A stretch of 64,000 bases of DNA from Dermatemys mawii (GCA_007922305.1 ML677333.1:12132502-12196501), one strand, 5' to 3'. Shown: positions 36,061 through 49,267, numbered from the stretch's first letter. Numbers and translations: made by a program. The notes: generated by a model from the letters alone, not told the origin.

Positions 36061-38061
36061 GCCTTTTGAGGACATAGGTCAGAAACAAGTACTAAGGATC
36101 TATGTTATGAAAGGATTTCTACCCCAGCACAAAGACCTTGGCAATTTTTTCCCAATGTGTCAAATCACAAAGGCCTGGTTACCTTTCAAGTCTGTTTCAC
36201 TTGTTTTACTAGTGCCAAATCTTGGTTATTTTACTCTAATCATGCTAGTCTTGCATAAAAATACTTCAGGGACCACACATGGAAGTGTGGTCTCCATCTT
36301 TGCCTGTATGTTTTTTTAGTTCTAGCAGTTGTCTATGCACAATAATGAAATGTACACATGCAAGTCCCATTTGTGCAAAGTCACTTCAGACAGTATTTGC
36401 ATGTGTAAATCCTCAATTTTTGGGGGGCAACATGTATTCATGCTCAGAAACTCTATATGCAAGTCATTTGTTTACAGAAATGGACTCTGTGTGTCTTGTT
36501 AATATCCATAAATTTCTGTAGCTCTCCAAGACGTTGAATTTTGGCTTCTGGTGAGCATCATATTGGTTTGAATGTCTGTTTATGACCTCCCAGAAACAAA
36601 AAGGGTTCAACTCTATAACTAAGCATTGAGGCCCTGATTCAATGAGATACGTAAACATGTATACAATTTTAAGCACATAATTAGGCCAATTAACATAAAA
36701 TTACACACAAGCTTAAGTACATTGCTGAATCAGAGCCTTAATCACCATTTTTTCCCTACAAATCCAGTTATTATTATTGTACATATTCAGCTTTAGATCC
36801 TTCCATTGGTTCAATAAACTCTAAATCAGTCTTCATTGGAATCAATTGTACTTTAGATCTACTGTAGTTTTTTTTATAGAGACTTTGACCTGTTTTCTCA
36901 TTTATGGTACATCTCACATACCCCAAAGATTTCTATATTTATCTTACCTTAGTTTAGAAAAGACAGAAGGAGATTTGTATATGTCACAGTCTAGAAAATA
37001 TAAAAAATATTCCTCCTTGAAACAAATGATCTAGAATTATCTCTTAATATTCCACACTGATGGTCAAGTAGAAGAAAATTATTAATTGCAAAAACCATCA
37101 CCAGTCTCCTTGTGTGATCAGTAACAAAGGGAGGATCACACATTTAAATAAATGCACATTGGAGGTTTTTTGAATGTGCAAATAATTATTTGAATGTGCA
37201 GTGTGATTCAATTGTTGTACATTGAAATAAGGCACAAAGGGACTCAGATCCTTACAGTGGAGGGAATGTTGGCCAGGGTTGGGATGAAGGGCCAGGAGAA
37301 CAAGAACTGTTAACTCACACTGTAATGCTAAACAAAAAGTAGCTATAGAAATAAAGTTATTTATTGCACATGCACAGAGTACTGTTCTACAACATGTATA
37401 ACTTTGTTTCTAAACAAAAATGGTTCAAACCAATCTTCTTTCTGTTTTAAAGAAGATTGTTTCTTTTTTCTGAAAGATCAAATGTTTGGATAGCTAAACT
37501 CCTCTGATGTGGTAAGGGAAGTGTTAAAGTCCTGAGTATGTTGCTCAGAAGCTGTTGCAAAACAATGTAGAGCTAAGTGGAGCAGCAAGTGCAATACAGA
37601 AAGTACAGACAGTACGTACTTTGACCCATAGACTCTAAATAGACTTTACTGATTTTGGTAAAGTCTTTACTAAAAAAAGTTACTTGAAAGCATGTAATGG
37701 AGCAAGGCTTTTTAATGAATAGCTCTCTGAATGGCTAATTGATAATCATGGGCATACTAATTTATAAATAGACAATGATTTTAGGCTAGAGAAAATTACA
37801 AATGTGTGCTGTATCATTATGAAATGCACATGGCATTTTTTGAGTTCATTTATGTGGCTGTGTACTCTACAGTAATCATAGTACTTAACACTTATATGTC
37901 ATTTATTTCCATCTTCAAAGTGGTATAGAAACATTAAGGAATGTGGAAAGACTCCCACTGACTTCACTGAGCTTTAGATCAGGCCCTACATTGTGACTTT
38001 AAGGCACAGGATGTGTGAAGAGAAGGTGCGATGGTGCACTGCTCCTGTAGGATTTCACAAA
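36061..38061. other. unassigned sequence
   Basis: No gene recognised. It includes one palindromic element (listed at 36628), a 12-base direct repeat tttgaatgtgca near 37169 and 37189, and a decayed SINE-like phrase near 37880-37940 (aacacttatatgtcat, then cttcaaagtggtatagaaac). Confidence 0.4.
36628..36739. repeat. palindromic MITE-like element
   Basis: Left arm gaggccctgattcaatgaga; reverse complement of the right arm aaggctctgattcagcaatg. Inner arms with ttaagcacata and aagcttaagtac keep the inverted order. It can fold as a single hairpin and is non-coding. Confidence 0.75.
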
Positions 38062-38362
38062 GGCTTGGTCTACACTTGCAGGGGGAGGGAAGGGAAAGCA
38101 TCGACCTAAGATATGCAATTTCAGCTATGTGAATAACGTAGCTGAAGTCGGTGCATCTTAGGTCGACTTACCCAGCATCCTCACAGTGGCAGCGGGCTCC
38201 CCTGTTGACTCTTCTTGCACCTTTTGGCGAGCTGGAGTTCCGGAGTTGACAGGGAGTGCCTTTGGGGATTGATTTATACTGTCTAAATGAGACACAAGAA
38301 ATTGATACCCAATAGATGGATCACTACCCGCCGATCTGACGGGTAGTGAACACATACCCAAA
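38062..38362. mobile_element. MITE with three nested hairpins (about 300 bp)
   Basis: The left end ggcttggtctacact resembles the inverse of the decayed right end (tagtgaacacataccc). Three inverted pairs lie inside. The tcgacctaagat arms at 38101-38112 and 38155-38166 extend to tcagctatg/cgtagctga. The ggggattgattt... arms run from about 38264 to 38311. A perfect ACTACCCG/CGGGTAGT hairpin lies at 38323-38330 and 38340-38347. It matches a repeat common in turtles. The minus-strand frame 38158-38421 is a shadow of it. Confidence 0.75.
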
Positions 38363-41300
38363 GACTCTGTGCTCGAGGAAGGCAGCAATGAAGATGGAAA
38401 CACAGGAGTTAAATGCAGCATTTCTTAGGGTGCAGCATAAAGTTCGCCTACCTATTCTGCATTGGTCCAGCTGTGCTGTCCAGTGACATTATGGGCCCTG
38501 GGCCTGATTGACTGTTGTCCTGCAACTTGTGTAATCATTTATCCCAGTGCAAAGAGAATGTGAAATGCTACCATTCTGAGTAGGTAGCATTCTACACCCA
38601 CTTTGTATTGTTGTGACTAGCCAAGGTGCAAGGCAGCAGAGAATTAGTACACACACACTCACACACACAAACACACACCAGTCCTTATGCGTATGGAACT
38701 GGTCCCCTATGCAGATCTGAAAAGCATGTGGGAAAGCTCCTTGAACCCTCTCCCCCTGGTGCAGAGTTTGTCCCTAACTAATTAACTGATTACTAATGAC
38801 TTCTCTACAGCACAATCAAACAATCTTTTCTAGATTAGATAAAAGGTACCAGGACTCCATGTATGTTGTTCCCAAAAATGAAATACTAACCAAAATAAGC
38901 TGTTTAGTCTACTATATGCTAAGGCAATTTCACTACAGTGATGTATAGACACCATGCCTGGTTTTGAGCTCTGTGTTTCGGATACAGTGAGTTTTTCATT
39001 TGCAAACTCGTCATGACTCATGTCCCGCATTTGTTGAAACTCATCATAATTAGTACTTGGCTTCTCTGCACACACTGATGAAAGGTACTTTCCTTGCAGA
39101 ATTCTCTTCTCTGGCTTTGTATTTGACTGCCTACTGTATCTTACTTGGAATTCAAAAGATGTCACAAGAAATTTCTTCCTCTCTCTGTCAACAAAGCCAG
39201 AAGACTTAACTCAGCAGTAATGTTTCCTGTGAACACTTTGTCTACTGGATTAAAAGTCTACTAATGGCAGTGGAAGCAGCAATATTTTGCTCCTGTGGGT
39301 CTTAATGCAGGCCCCATTGCCCATCTCCCACAGGAGCTGTGGTACCAGGGCAGAATGGCAGCCAGAGGAGCAGCATAGCAAGCAACCCTCCATTCAGGAT
39401 GATGGATTCAGAAGATTTCATGGATTTAGGAGATTCTTTCCCCGTTAATCAACAGGGCCTATAAAGCTGGGAATTCTTGCCCCGGTTATTGGGCAGGTTG
39501 CTTTGCCTCTCTGCACCTCACTTTCCTCCTCTGAACAATATCCTCTTTCCAAAAAACATGTGAGGTCTATAGATTAAAAGTGCTATGTAAGAGCTAGTTG
39601 TTACTGGCTCATTATTAAAATTAGCTAGCACTGGTTGTCATGATTTTATGTAAGAGGCTTCCCTTAATCTAAAAAACATGGATATTGTTCTAGATTGAAT
39701 TAGTTTTATTTAAAAAGTCTGGGTTTAAATAACAGGAAGTGAAGGATTTGCAAACTTGAATTAATTTTGGAAACTCAAAGAACAATTAGAGAGGCTAATA
39801 AGTGCCACACATTTTCTATTTAAAAGGCAAAACCATGACTGGTGTTGGATCAAATTAATTAAATTAATGTGAATTGTAATTTAGAGCATTAGAATAAAGA
39901 CACTACAGTTATTAAGTGGTGACTATTGGACAAATTGAACATCAAGTTTGTGTGTTACCTCGCTTATAGGAAGAATCAAGACATATTATTTGATATCGCC
40001 GTCATTTAAGTGGTCTCTCTATTGGAAGAGAATAGGTGATTTGACTTATTAACTGGACAACTTTATTTTATTGGTGTGTTTTTGTGTAAATTAGATTACA
40101 GCTCCTTGTCTGTGGCTTTTAGGAGCTGAAGGACCATGTCAGTTTGAAACCTCTTGTCAGATTATATTGCTTTGATATCATAAATGAACGCAGCAGAACC
40201 AGTTCAAGCTTTTTGTCCACTGTGTTGCTTTTTGGACACCCTTCAGTCAAGCAGCAGGCATTTTTTTTGTATTCAAGGAGCCATTAGAACAGATGAGGTA
40301 CTGGGAGAAATACATTTCCGTCTCTCTATTTCAGTTAAATTGCTGTATATTAAGTAAATATTTTAATTTGCTTAAGATCCACTAATGATTCCAAGGTGTC
40401 CATTTTAGTTATGAGGTATGAAAAAACAAAGTGGTCTCTGATTTCCTTTGCCAAGTCCTATCTTAAAAAGAACACAGCTTTGTTTGAAAAATACGTTTTT
40501 AAGGGCCTGGATGGTTCAGAAGATTGTTCACCTCTGTTTTTGCACTTACCTGTGTCAAAATGGGTCATCGTTTGATGACTGGTATTGTATGAGAGGAGTT
40601 AGTGGTGTCAGTTCAATTCCAACTTGCTTTCTCTTGCCCAGGTTCTATAGAGGAGCTTCCTCCAATGGTCCTCCATTCTCTACTCCTGTGAATCCTGTGA
40701 GGTTGTCTTGGCATCTTCCAAATCCCACAATCCTTGTCTAAAGGTGGTTAAAATTTTCTCACATTCAGTTTATTGACACTTTTTAATTGAAATTTCAAAT
40801 TTAGACCTTAAAAAAGGGATGGGCTGAGGGGGATCATTTCTTTTCCACAAAGTTTAGCAAAATAATTATCCCGTCTTCTGACCAGCTATAGACGTGGTCA
40901 AAATTCTGATAAAAAAAATGTCAGACTATTGACATTTTGATGGAAAAAACCATAAGGAATTTTTCACAAAAAAATTGCCAAAATAGTTCCCCTTTTCCGC
41001 CATCTGTAGTTGTGAGGCTCCTCATGCCACTTACAACACTTCTGAGAGCCTTCAGATGCTTATCAGAGCCCCCATTCCACCCTCCATCCCTGAACATTAT
41101 AGACATCTCAGCTCTTTAGTTGGCTCTTGCTCCCTGAAGAAGCTAAAATGGGGTTATGGGCTAACAAGAGGCTCAAGAGGATCTAGAGGTGGCCTTGAGG
41201 AACATCCTAAGTCTTGAAGAAAAGATAGTGGACCCCCAATGAGGCTTGTGGAGGATTAGGGGAGCCCTTCTGAGTGTCTTAAAGCTTAGGGGTTGGTAGC

Positions 41301-44300
41301 AGCCCATTGAAAGGCTCACAAATGTTGTGTATGGGATACCTAAGCCTTATTGCAAGTTCTCCTTTCCCACAGAGTTTAGCAGGTCCACAGAAAGGAAGCC
41401 CTTCTATGTCCCTTTATTCCTGTTTCTCTTTTCGGGCCTCTACAGATCTCTGAAAGATCCCTTCCAATGGGCCTGAGGGGTCTGTGGGTTGAAGATATGT
41501 GACTGATGGGGGAGGTATCAGGGAGGAGATTTCCTGTGTTTCTGTGACCTTCTACAGAAACGGAGAAGAGCCTGAAAGTGTTATTATGTTATTTTAATTC
41601 CGTTTATGTGAGGGAAAGGACTAGAGATTTTTTACAAATGAAAGTTTACATTTACAACAGCCCTTTGATATCCTATACTAATCTTGCTGGAGCATCTTAT
41701 TAAGGGTGACCTACAAAATTAATAACTTTGATACTGTATTGTGCACTGGGGGTTAGATCCACTAAGAGGACTTGGACTCGGCATTGAAATGCCTAACTTT
41801 TACGTGCCCTGCTGCCCAGTGGAATTCATCACCATAAGTTGGGCACCCAGGCTCTGTATCTAAAGCATGTGGAGGTTTAGATGCCTAAGAATGGATTTCA
41901 CAGAAGCCAGCAAACTGAGTAGGAGCCCACTAAGCTAGTCAACGGGAAATGTCAAGGCAAGGGGTGTGGCCTAAACCTTAGAACTCAGAAGGATGTAGGT
42001 GCCTCAGTCCAGGTTGGAGGGAATAAAAGAGAACAGGACAAATACTGTATGTTCTGCATAACTACAGCTCTGCTGACTCACCACTTAAACATTGTACAAG
42101 TCAGGTGACATTACCACAGTGATAAATCCGATCCATCTCAACTGAGTAAGAATGCTGAGCCAGTCCTCTATAGCACATTGAAGGAATATTGAGGAAATTA
42201 TTGTCAGATGTGAACATTTTTTAAGTGATGCCTCTTGACAAAATACATATTTTCCAGTCTTTATAGCACTGTTTATCTAGACTAGAAATATGATACACTT
42301 TTTTCAGATGTTTCATTTTTCCAGGATTCATGTGGAACAAATTAAAATTAAGTTTCCATAACAAATGACTTAGCAGCAGAGTTGTGAGATCTCCTTCTCT
42401 CCTTCACTCTATCAAGCTTCACATCCAGAAAAGATGTTAATAGCCGTGTTTGTGGCTTTTGCACATAGCTGTGTATTGAGAGTAATATAGGGTCATCTCT
42501 CCACAGCGGGAGAGCTAGAAGACTAGATATTGTGCCTTGGATAGGCTTAGTGTCTCCTGTATCATGCTGCCTGTGTTACTCTCCAATAGTGCAGAATATA
42601 CTCCTCTGAATGGTTGATGAGCCTTGAGCAAAAGACTAAAGGATGGGGCAGACTATTTGCACTCTTAAGTATTTATGTGGCCCTATTCACCATAACATCT
42701 GAGCATCTTTGCCATGGTGTTTGAATACCAGAGCTGCAGACAATCTGGCCCTATCTTGGGAAATCTCTGAGTAAAGAAAGTAAAGATGTAGACACAGTAG
42801 CCCCATATGTGTTTCCTCTGGGGTACTGTCTTAGCTGGAATATATTACACCAAAATAGACACTACTTTCAAGATTCCAGGGGAACACTTGAGAGCAGAAT
42901 TGACTTGGTGGGTTTGCTTCCTTAGCAGATTCTCTACAAAAATGTGAGCAGAGTTAACCAAAAAGTGACTGTGGAGAGCCAAAAATCCCTTATTTATGAT
43001 GAGCACTTTCAAGAGCACCATCAAATGTCTCAAGTAACTTTAGCTTGCACCTACTCCACTCTGTGTATGGGACTGCATCACTGGTGCTTCTGTAGAGGTC
43101 TTGGTCCTCAGGGACTCTAGGTACCTGCAGGAAGAAGTGGTGACAAATGTAATCTATGGCTTGTATGAATGTCATATCATCGATATGCATGTAATGGAAC
43201 CTGTGTGCATCAAGGTATGTTTATTGTATAGGTGTATACATTGAATATGGGGCACTCTGTGCTTGATAGACATGTCCCCTAAATTAGTCAGATGTCTGTT
43301 ATGGGTACAATGATTATTCATTTTACTCTACAGCAGACTTTTGTAAGTGTATGTCATAATACAAGGCATTTCCAACAGCATATGCCTCAGTGTGAAGACT
43401 ACCACTCCAGAGCAGTCAGGTGTGCATGAGTGTCGTAGAACAGATACTGTATGTAAGAGCACTTTCACATTCAAGTCAGATGAGCATTTATTTTCATACA
43501 CCCCTAATTTACCTCCACTGTTATTACCTGTCTTGAAGTTCTGTACTGTATTCTCATTATCCATTCTCTTCCACACTAATAATACACTCCTGAGAAGCAC
43601 AATGGAGCTGAATATCTATAGAGAATTCCCTCAGTAGACATTCCCTTTCTGACTACAGTCATAGACTTTGCTCAATGAGCTACCAAGATTTCCCAAGTAT
43701 CAGCTGTAATGTTATCATTCTTAGCTAAATTCTCCAGGCAGTCTTAAAATTAGAAAGACTGTTCCCTTGCCAACATTTAACCTCCATGTATTTGGCTTCA
43801 GAAGACTTTTTTTAGCAGAAACATGAAAGCCATTCAAATAATGTGTCCAGCATGATGCTGTTGAATTTCCTGAAGCAGTAGCAGTATCTAATAGTTTTAT
43901 TTAATAATGAACTTGAACAAAGGAATCTTAAGGACTTATTTGACCCAGGAATTAGCCACCCATATTGGGAACTGCACCTGCCAGGACTGAATTTGACCCA
44001 CAATCTCACCAGACTTCAGTCCATAGATTTACCTGAATGTTCCTGAGACAATTTTCATGGAGAATCAAGGACATAATGCAATAAACAAATCTGTCTGCTA
44101 AACATGAATGACAGGCCACATCTCTTGGATTAAGAATGAGACAAAGGCAATGTATTTAATACAGAAGGGCAAAACCAAAGAGTTCAGATGCAGATACAAA
44201 CCCCAGCTTCCCCAGAGTTTGCGTGTTTTGATTCTTACCATTATAGATGATGGACTGATTCTGCTGTTCCTTGACATTTGCTCAGCTTTACTAAATGTTG

Positions 44301-45769
44301 ACTCATAATACAGTATTGGAATAAATCTGTTACATTGCTTTATTTGCTGTAATATTTTTAGTTTCTAGTGAAAAAATATGAATAAATGTGACATAAATGT
44401 GAAGCAATTAAAAAGGATCTTTCTTTTTTAGATATTCTGTTCCCCATTACAACCAATACTATAACAAGGAAACATCCAGTCAAGAGCAGAAGTGAATCAG
44501 GATGAACTTTCTGTCAAACTTCAGCCTGCATTTTGCTGGCTAAATATTTTTCAATTTTGTAAGCGCAAACTATATAGTACATACCATGGAAATGTCATCA
44601 CTCCACTCTTTACGGTCTTTCTAACTTGAATGGCTAATAAGTTTAGCACATTCGTGTTGCAGGACAAATTAAGCCTGTCAGAGTGACTCTCACTTCTGTA
44701 TAAAGGAAGTTCTAAACATTTAAGGGGAAATTTAGCTGTCAAAGTCAATTAGCTTGTTGAGGTGAGAGGAATCCCACGTTTCTTTGAAACCTTTCAAAGA
44801 CTGCTATACCTGGTAGGTGTAGACCTGTGTACTATAAACATTGCTTGGAGATGTATATAAAAAATACAAATTAGCCACTACAAATCAACATAAAGCATAA
44901 AGAGAGACACACTTCTTTGCCCATAACTATTATCAAGGAACTTATTACAATTTCAATGAATCAGAGCAGATAGATAAATCTATTTATAAAAATCCTAAAA
45001 AGGGGTGACTACCCATACATGTTATATGCTCTTGACATAATTTAAAATACCCTCAAGAACAGTACCCCAACATAACCATAACATAATTTGGTATAACCCA
45101 CCAGGAAACTGAAAAACTCATATTCCCCCTCTAACAATTTCCCCATCCTTTTAAATTCATTCCACTGCCCTCATTCATTTTCAACTTCCTGGGGGGAAAA
45201 GAGGAGTTTTGCTGTATACTCTGGCGAGCTTCAGGTTCAAGTTGTTCTTTTAGGGCAGGGAATTTTAAACCCAGCAGGATCTTCTCGTGTGCACTAGTAG
45301 GGCTCCCTATTGAGTGCCTCTGCTAATGTCAATTGTGGTAATTATGGCACAGGAAGAGGGGTGGTTTCTCAGATTTTAAGATGACTAAAGCATGATCATG
45401 TGTGACCTAGTGGAGACTGAATCCTGAATAAATGAGTCTGTGAAAAAGCAGACCTTATTCAATGCCTTCAGAGACGGCCGTTTGCCTATCACTACAGAAG
45501 GGCAGCACAGCACTGATAGTTTGTGCATCTGTCTGGCCAGAGCAGACACAAAATGATGCAAACTCATTACTTTTTGGAAAGGATGATTACACTTAGTCTA
45601 TGATAATTTCTTTCTTATTTATGCCAACTTTGTTTTCTGTCTCTTAGCCAGATCACCAGGATACTTTATCTCTCAGCGAGTACTGAAAGCACTCATACAG
45701 GAGATTGCTAGTCTGGTAGCAAGGATTTGTAATAAATGTATCTCTTTGGAATAGTACCATATGCCTGTA
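38363..45769. other. long unassigned interval without a gene
   Basis: About 7.4 kb without a recognisable gene. Contents: an (AC)n-rich tract at about 38651-38678; a 54-bp segment at 40175-40228 that recurs at 49057; A/T-rich decayed palindromic wording near 40860-41000; and a repeat-like stretch with gcctaactt / aagttgggc words at 41745-41900. All open frames are about 110 codons or shorter and motif-free. Confidence 0.45.
40175..40228 (+). repeat. 54-bp segment, copy 1 of a dispersed pair
   Basis: Aligns without gaps to 49057-49110, 48 of 54 identical; five of the six differences are transitions. The shared words are atatcataaatgaac, gcagaacca, ttcaag and tttttgtcc. It does not match any repeat family that I recognise in this window. 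Confidence 0.85.
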
Positions 45770-47060
45770 GAATAGCTAATGTTGTACCTATATTTAAGAA
45801 AGAGGAAAAGGGAATCTGGGAGATTACAGATCTGGTACTGTGACCTCAGCAGTATGCAAGACTTTGGAATAAATTGTAACAGAAAGAATAATTAAATTAA
45901 TGGATATAAACAAACTAGGGAAATGCTACCTAGATTGAGGTACTATAAGGTGGGTGCATAACTGGTTGGGAAACCGATCCCAGAGAGTAGTTATCAGTGG
46001 TTTACAGTCATGCTGGAAGAGCAGAACAAGTGAGGTCCCTCAGGGTCAGTTCTGAGTCCAGTTCTGTTCAGTATCTTCATCAATGATTTAAATAATGGCA
46101 TAGAAAGTACAAATTTAAAGTTTGCAGATGATACAAAGCCAGGAGGAGTTGCAAGTGCTTTGGAGGATTGGATTCAAATTTAAAATGTTCTGGACAAACT
46201 GGAGAAATGGTCTGAAGTAAATAGGATTAAATTCAATAAGGACAAATGCAAAGTACTCCACTTAGGAAGGAACAATCAGTTGTACACATACTAAATGAGA
46301 AATGACTGCCTAGGAAGGAGTACTGCAGAAAGAGTTATGGAGGTTATAATGGACCACAAGCTAGGGAGGGAGAGGAACTATTTAGGCTAGAGGACAATGT
46401 TGGCACAAGAACAAATGGGCATAAACTGGCCACGAACAAATACAGGCTGGACACTAGAAGAAGGTTTCTAACAATCAGAGAGTAAGGTTCTAGAACAGCC
46501 TCAAAACAGGAATTGTGTGTGCAAACCTCTTCATTAGTTTTAAGAGAGGGATGGAAAAAACTGAGTGGAATTTTATGATGGAGTTGCTTATGATGGTGAA
46601 GGGACAGGAGATATGCAAGAGATAGCCAAGGGTTTATGTCTTGTGTTCCTAAGGCTCATGCCTTAGGGCTTCAGCCAGTTACCAGCAGGGATCAGGAAGG
46701 GGTTCCGTCGCCAAATTTAATTCTGGGTTTTTTTGGTCTCCTTCTTCTGAAACATCAGGGATGGCCATGGCTAGAGATGGGACAGTAGATGGGATGGGTC
46801 AGGGCTCTGAGGTGGCACTGAGCATTCTTTCTCTCAGGTGCTTGGCTGGCTGATTCTTGCTCATATGTTCAGCTTCTAGCCAATGACCATAGGTGAGGTG
46901 AGGTTGGGTCAGAATTTCCCCCCAGGTCAGATTGGCAGTGGTCTTGTGGGGTTTTGGCTTCCTCTGTAGCATGGAGTGTAAGTCACTTGCTGAGATTATC
47001 TGGAGGTCTTGAGCACTGGTGCATCTAGGTGTCTCTTATTCTGTGCCTGTGGCACATCAT
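45770..47060 (+). mobile_element. CR1 LINE fragment, about 1.3 kb
   Basis: A plus-strand CR1 in sense order: agctaatgttgtacctatat, tttaagaaagaggaaaaggg, then ggtccctcagggtcagttct and catcaatgatttaaataatg, then the palm block tttgcagatgatacaaag (F-A-D-D-T-K), tggtctgaagtaaatagg, and later the 3'-UTR phrases atttccccccaggtcagatt and tggggttttggcttcctctg. Many frameshifts and stops leave no long frame. The canonical 3' terminus is not visible, so the 3' end is lost or diverged. Confidence 0.88.
45780..46560 (+). pseudogene. CR1 reverse transcriptase remnant
   Basis: The sequence retains, in shifting frames, the fingers and palm of CR1 ORF2, including the FADDTK codons at about 46119-46137 and the NKDKCKVLHLGR-like run after it. 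Several in-frame stops (for example after ggattcaaatt, taa) show it is long dead. Confidence 0.8.
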
Positions 47061-47540
47061 ACTTGAGTCTTCTGTGGGTTGTAACATTTTGGTGGTGGTT
47101 TTCTTTAAGCAAACACCAGGTCTTTCTTATCAGCAGTTATGCATATAACTGTTTTTGTGCACCCATACAAGCAGGGTAACTTTCCTCATAGCATACACAA
47201 TATTATTTGGTTATATTTAGCAGTGTCTTCAGAACCACTAACAATGAATCAGAGTTGCCCCCTTGACTATCTCTTGCATATCCATTGTAAATATTTATGA
47301 TACATTAACAATGAAATGCTTTTACTGTTGGTTCCTAAATTATTTCACAATCATAACTCTCTAATATTTATTGCTGCAGTCTCTCCTTGGCCCTTACACA
47401 AGCAAAACTGTTAAGTCAATGGGTGTTTTACTTGAGTAAGTTCTTAGCAATACATTAATAATAAAACAATACTTAGCACTTACGTAGCATATTTCCTCTG
47501 AAGATATTAAAGTGCTTTGTATATATAAATAAATATTATT
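47061..47540. other. unassigned sequence
   Basis: No gene. The right end (cacttacgtagcatatttcc, then attaaagtgctttgtatat) looks like the left part of the MIR/CORE-SINE-like repeat that resumes at 47770. Confidence 0.4.
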
Positions 47541-47768
47541 TCTAGAGATGGTCAGAAAATAGGTTTTTTTTCACTGAGGAAACTTTTAAAAAACAATTGT
47601 ATTGAAAACTGCCAAAAAACCCGAACAATTTTAACTTTGTTCTCCAACCAAAAAATACTGAAAATATTCGAGAAAAGCTGGCGCTGTCCGTGAAAATGTT
47701 TGTTTAGTTGAAAACCCAATTTTCCATTGTAAAAAAGTTTTGACTGAAATTTTTTGATCAGCCTTAAT
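47541..47768. mobile_element. MITE-like insertion splitting a SINE-like repeat
   Basis: The left end ctagagatggtcagaaaat and the reverse complement of the right end, aaggctgatcaaaaaattt, are imperfect inverted repeats. The interior is A/T-rich (gaaaac... gttttc blocks). The SINE-like words on both sides (agtgctttgtata before, acagatgaggaaactag after) suggest it inserted into that repeat. Confidence 0.5.
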
Positions 47769-47935
47769 GAATTCCCTCCTTCACAGATGAGGAAACTAGA
47801 ACTCACATAGGTCAAGTGACTTACCTGAGATCACAAACAAAGCTAGAGGCAGAATGGGGATTAGAACTATGAAGCCAGCCTGTATTTTATTTATTCCATC
47901 CATTAGACAGCACTGACCATCGAGAACCACAGTAT
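47769..47935 (+). repeat. MIR/CORE-SINE-like fragment
   Basis: The order acagatgaggaaactagaac, ggtcaagtgacttacctgag, atcacaaacaaagctagagg, cagaatggggattagaac and attagacagcactgac follows the conserved part of amniote MIR/CORE-type SINEs (…aagtgacttgcccaaggtcac…). Good agreement in order, with moderate divergence. Confidence 0.7.
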
Positions 47936-48261
47936 TTTAAATGGAGCACAGCTGGTAGTATTGTTGTTTCCCCTTCTCAGTGAAACTTTGATGTAAGCAG
48001 AATGTTTTCAGTGTAAAATTTCCATCACTTTGAGATAATGAGAACCTTTTCATTGCTTTAATGGTTAATGAGAATTTATGTGGATTATCAGAACTTCCAA
48101 TTACATGATTATGAACTAAAGAAAAAGTTTGATGGGGCTCGAAACCCTAACATTTCAGGGAATAACTCAGCCTCCAATTTAGGGGGCCTTAGGAAGAAAC
48201 TTATTCTTTGACCAGCTTTTTCCATAATTACTCACTACAAAAAATGTTTAACCTTCCTCTG
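47936..48261. other. unassigned sequence
   Basis: Nothing recognised. Confidence 0.5.
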
Positions 48262-48340
48262 TAGCATCTTGAACTGGCCACTATCAGACACAGGCCACAA
48301 GATTAGATGGACTACTGGTTTAATTACATATGGCTAATTC
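48262..48340 (+). mobile_element. CR1 3'-end fragment
   Basis: gtagcatcttgaactggcca, ctatcagacacaggccac and agattagatggactactgg match the CR1 3'-UTR word order (gaactggccactgtcgg ... ggctagatggacca). Confidence 0.65.
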
Positions 48341-49056
48341 CCACAAAGGTAATTTTAAATGAAAATATATATTTACTGCCCATTCTTAAGGCTCGTTTTC
48401 TTTACACTACCTTTTACTTCTAACTGAAAATGCATCTGTAATGGCCTGTATAAAGGGAGTTTGAAGTTACTCAACTGGAAGAGGGGATTTGCTACTGAGT
48501 CCATCTCAGAGGATTTGGTGGGGAGGGATGGGGGAAGCACATCAGCAGAACTGTTTCAGGCCAGGCCAGTTGCCATGCCAACAAATTGTTCTGATGTTGG
48601 AACATATCATTTTGGAAGCATGGTTAGTATAATAGCACAATGGATATTCACATTAGTCTTGGTGCTTAAAGATGACTATATATTTCTCTCCTCTGACAAG
48701 AATTGTGACATCATGCATGAAACATCAGGAAATAAGTGAGAAAAATAACAGTGCAAAGGCAACACCAATATTGTCTCCAAAACAGACAATAGAAACCTTA
48801 CATGATTATTGGGGTGTCTGCAATGAATTTGATATTGATGCAAATTGAGTGCCATATGCCTTGGATATCGTGATTCGGAAGGTTTGGCAGGGCTGATGTG
48901 ACATGACTTTAATATGCCTGCAATGTCATCCTGGATCTCTGCTTGCTATTTACGCACAGTTAGCTGCACAGATGCAGAATGTTTCAGAAAAGCAGAATAG
49001 CCACTGCTACTTAAACTGCTTCATCCCTGATGATATTACATAAAGCTTTGTTTAAA

Positions 49057-49110
49057 ATATCATAAATGAACACGGCAGAACCAATTCAAGTTTTTTGTCC
49101 GCTGTGATGC
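49057..49110 (+). repeat. 54-bp segment, copy 2 of a dispersed pair
   Basis: Partner of 40175-40228, same strand, ungapped. A gctttg lies just upstream in both copies, so homology may extend a little to the left with a small indel. Confidence 0.85.
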
Positions 49111-49267
49111 CTGTAAAATACGATGACTTTGCATTTTAACAGAAGTGACCGTCAATATGTAAGTTGGTTATAGTCAGAGATTTACATCCTCTAATGTTAC
49201 TCTTTTTTAGCTTTTTATTCTTCAGGGTTAGACATGTAACTTTCAAAATTCCTTTTAAAAACTTAGC

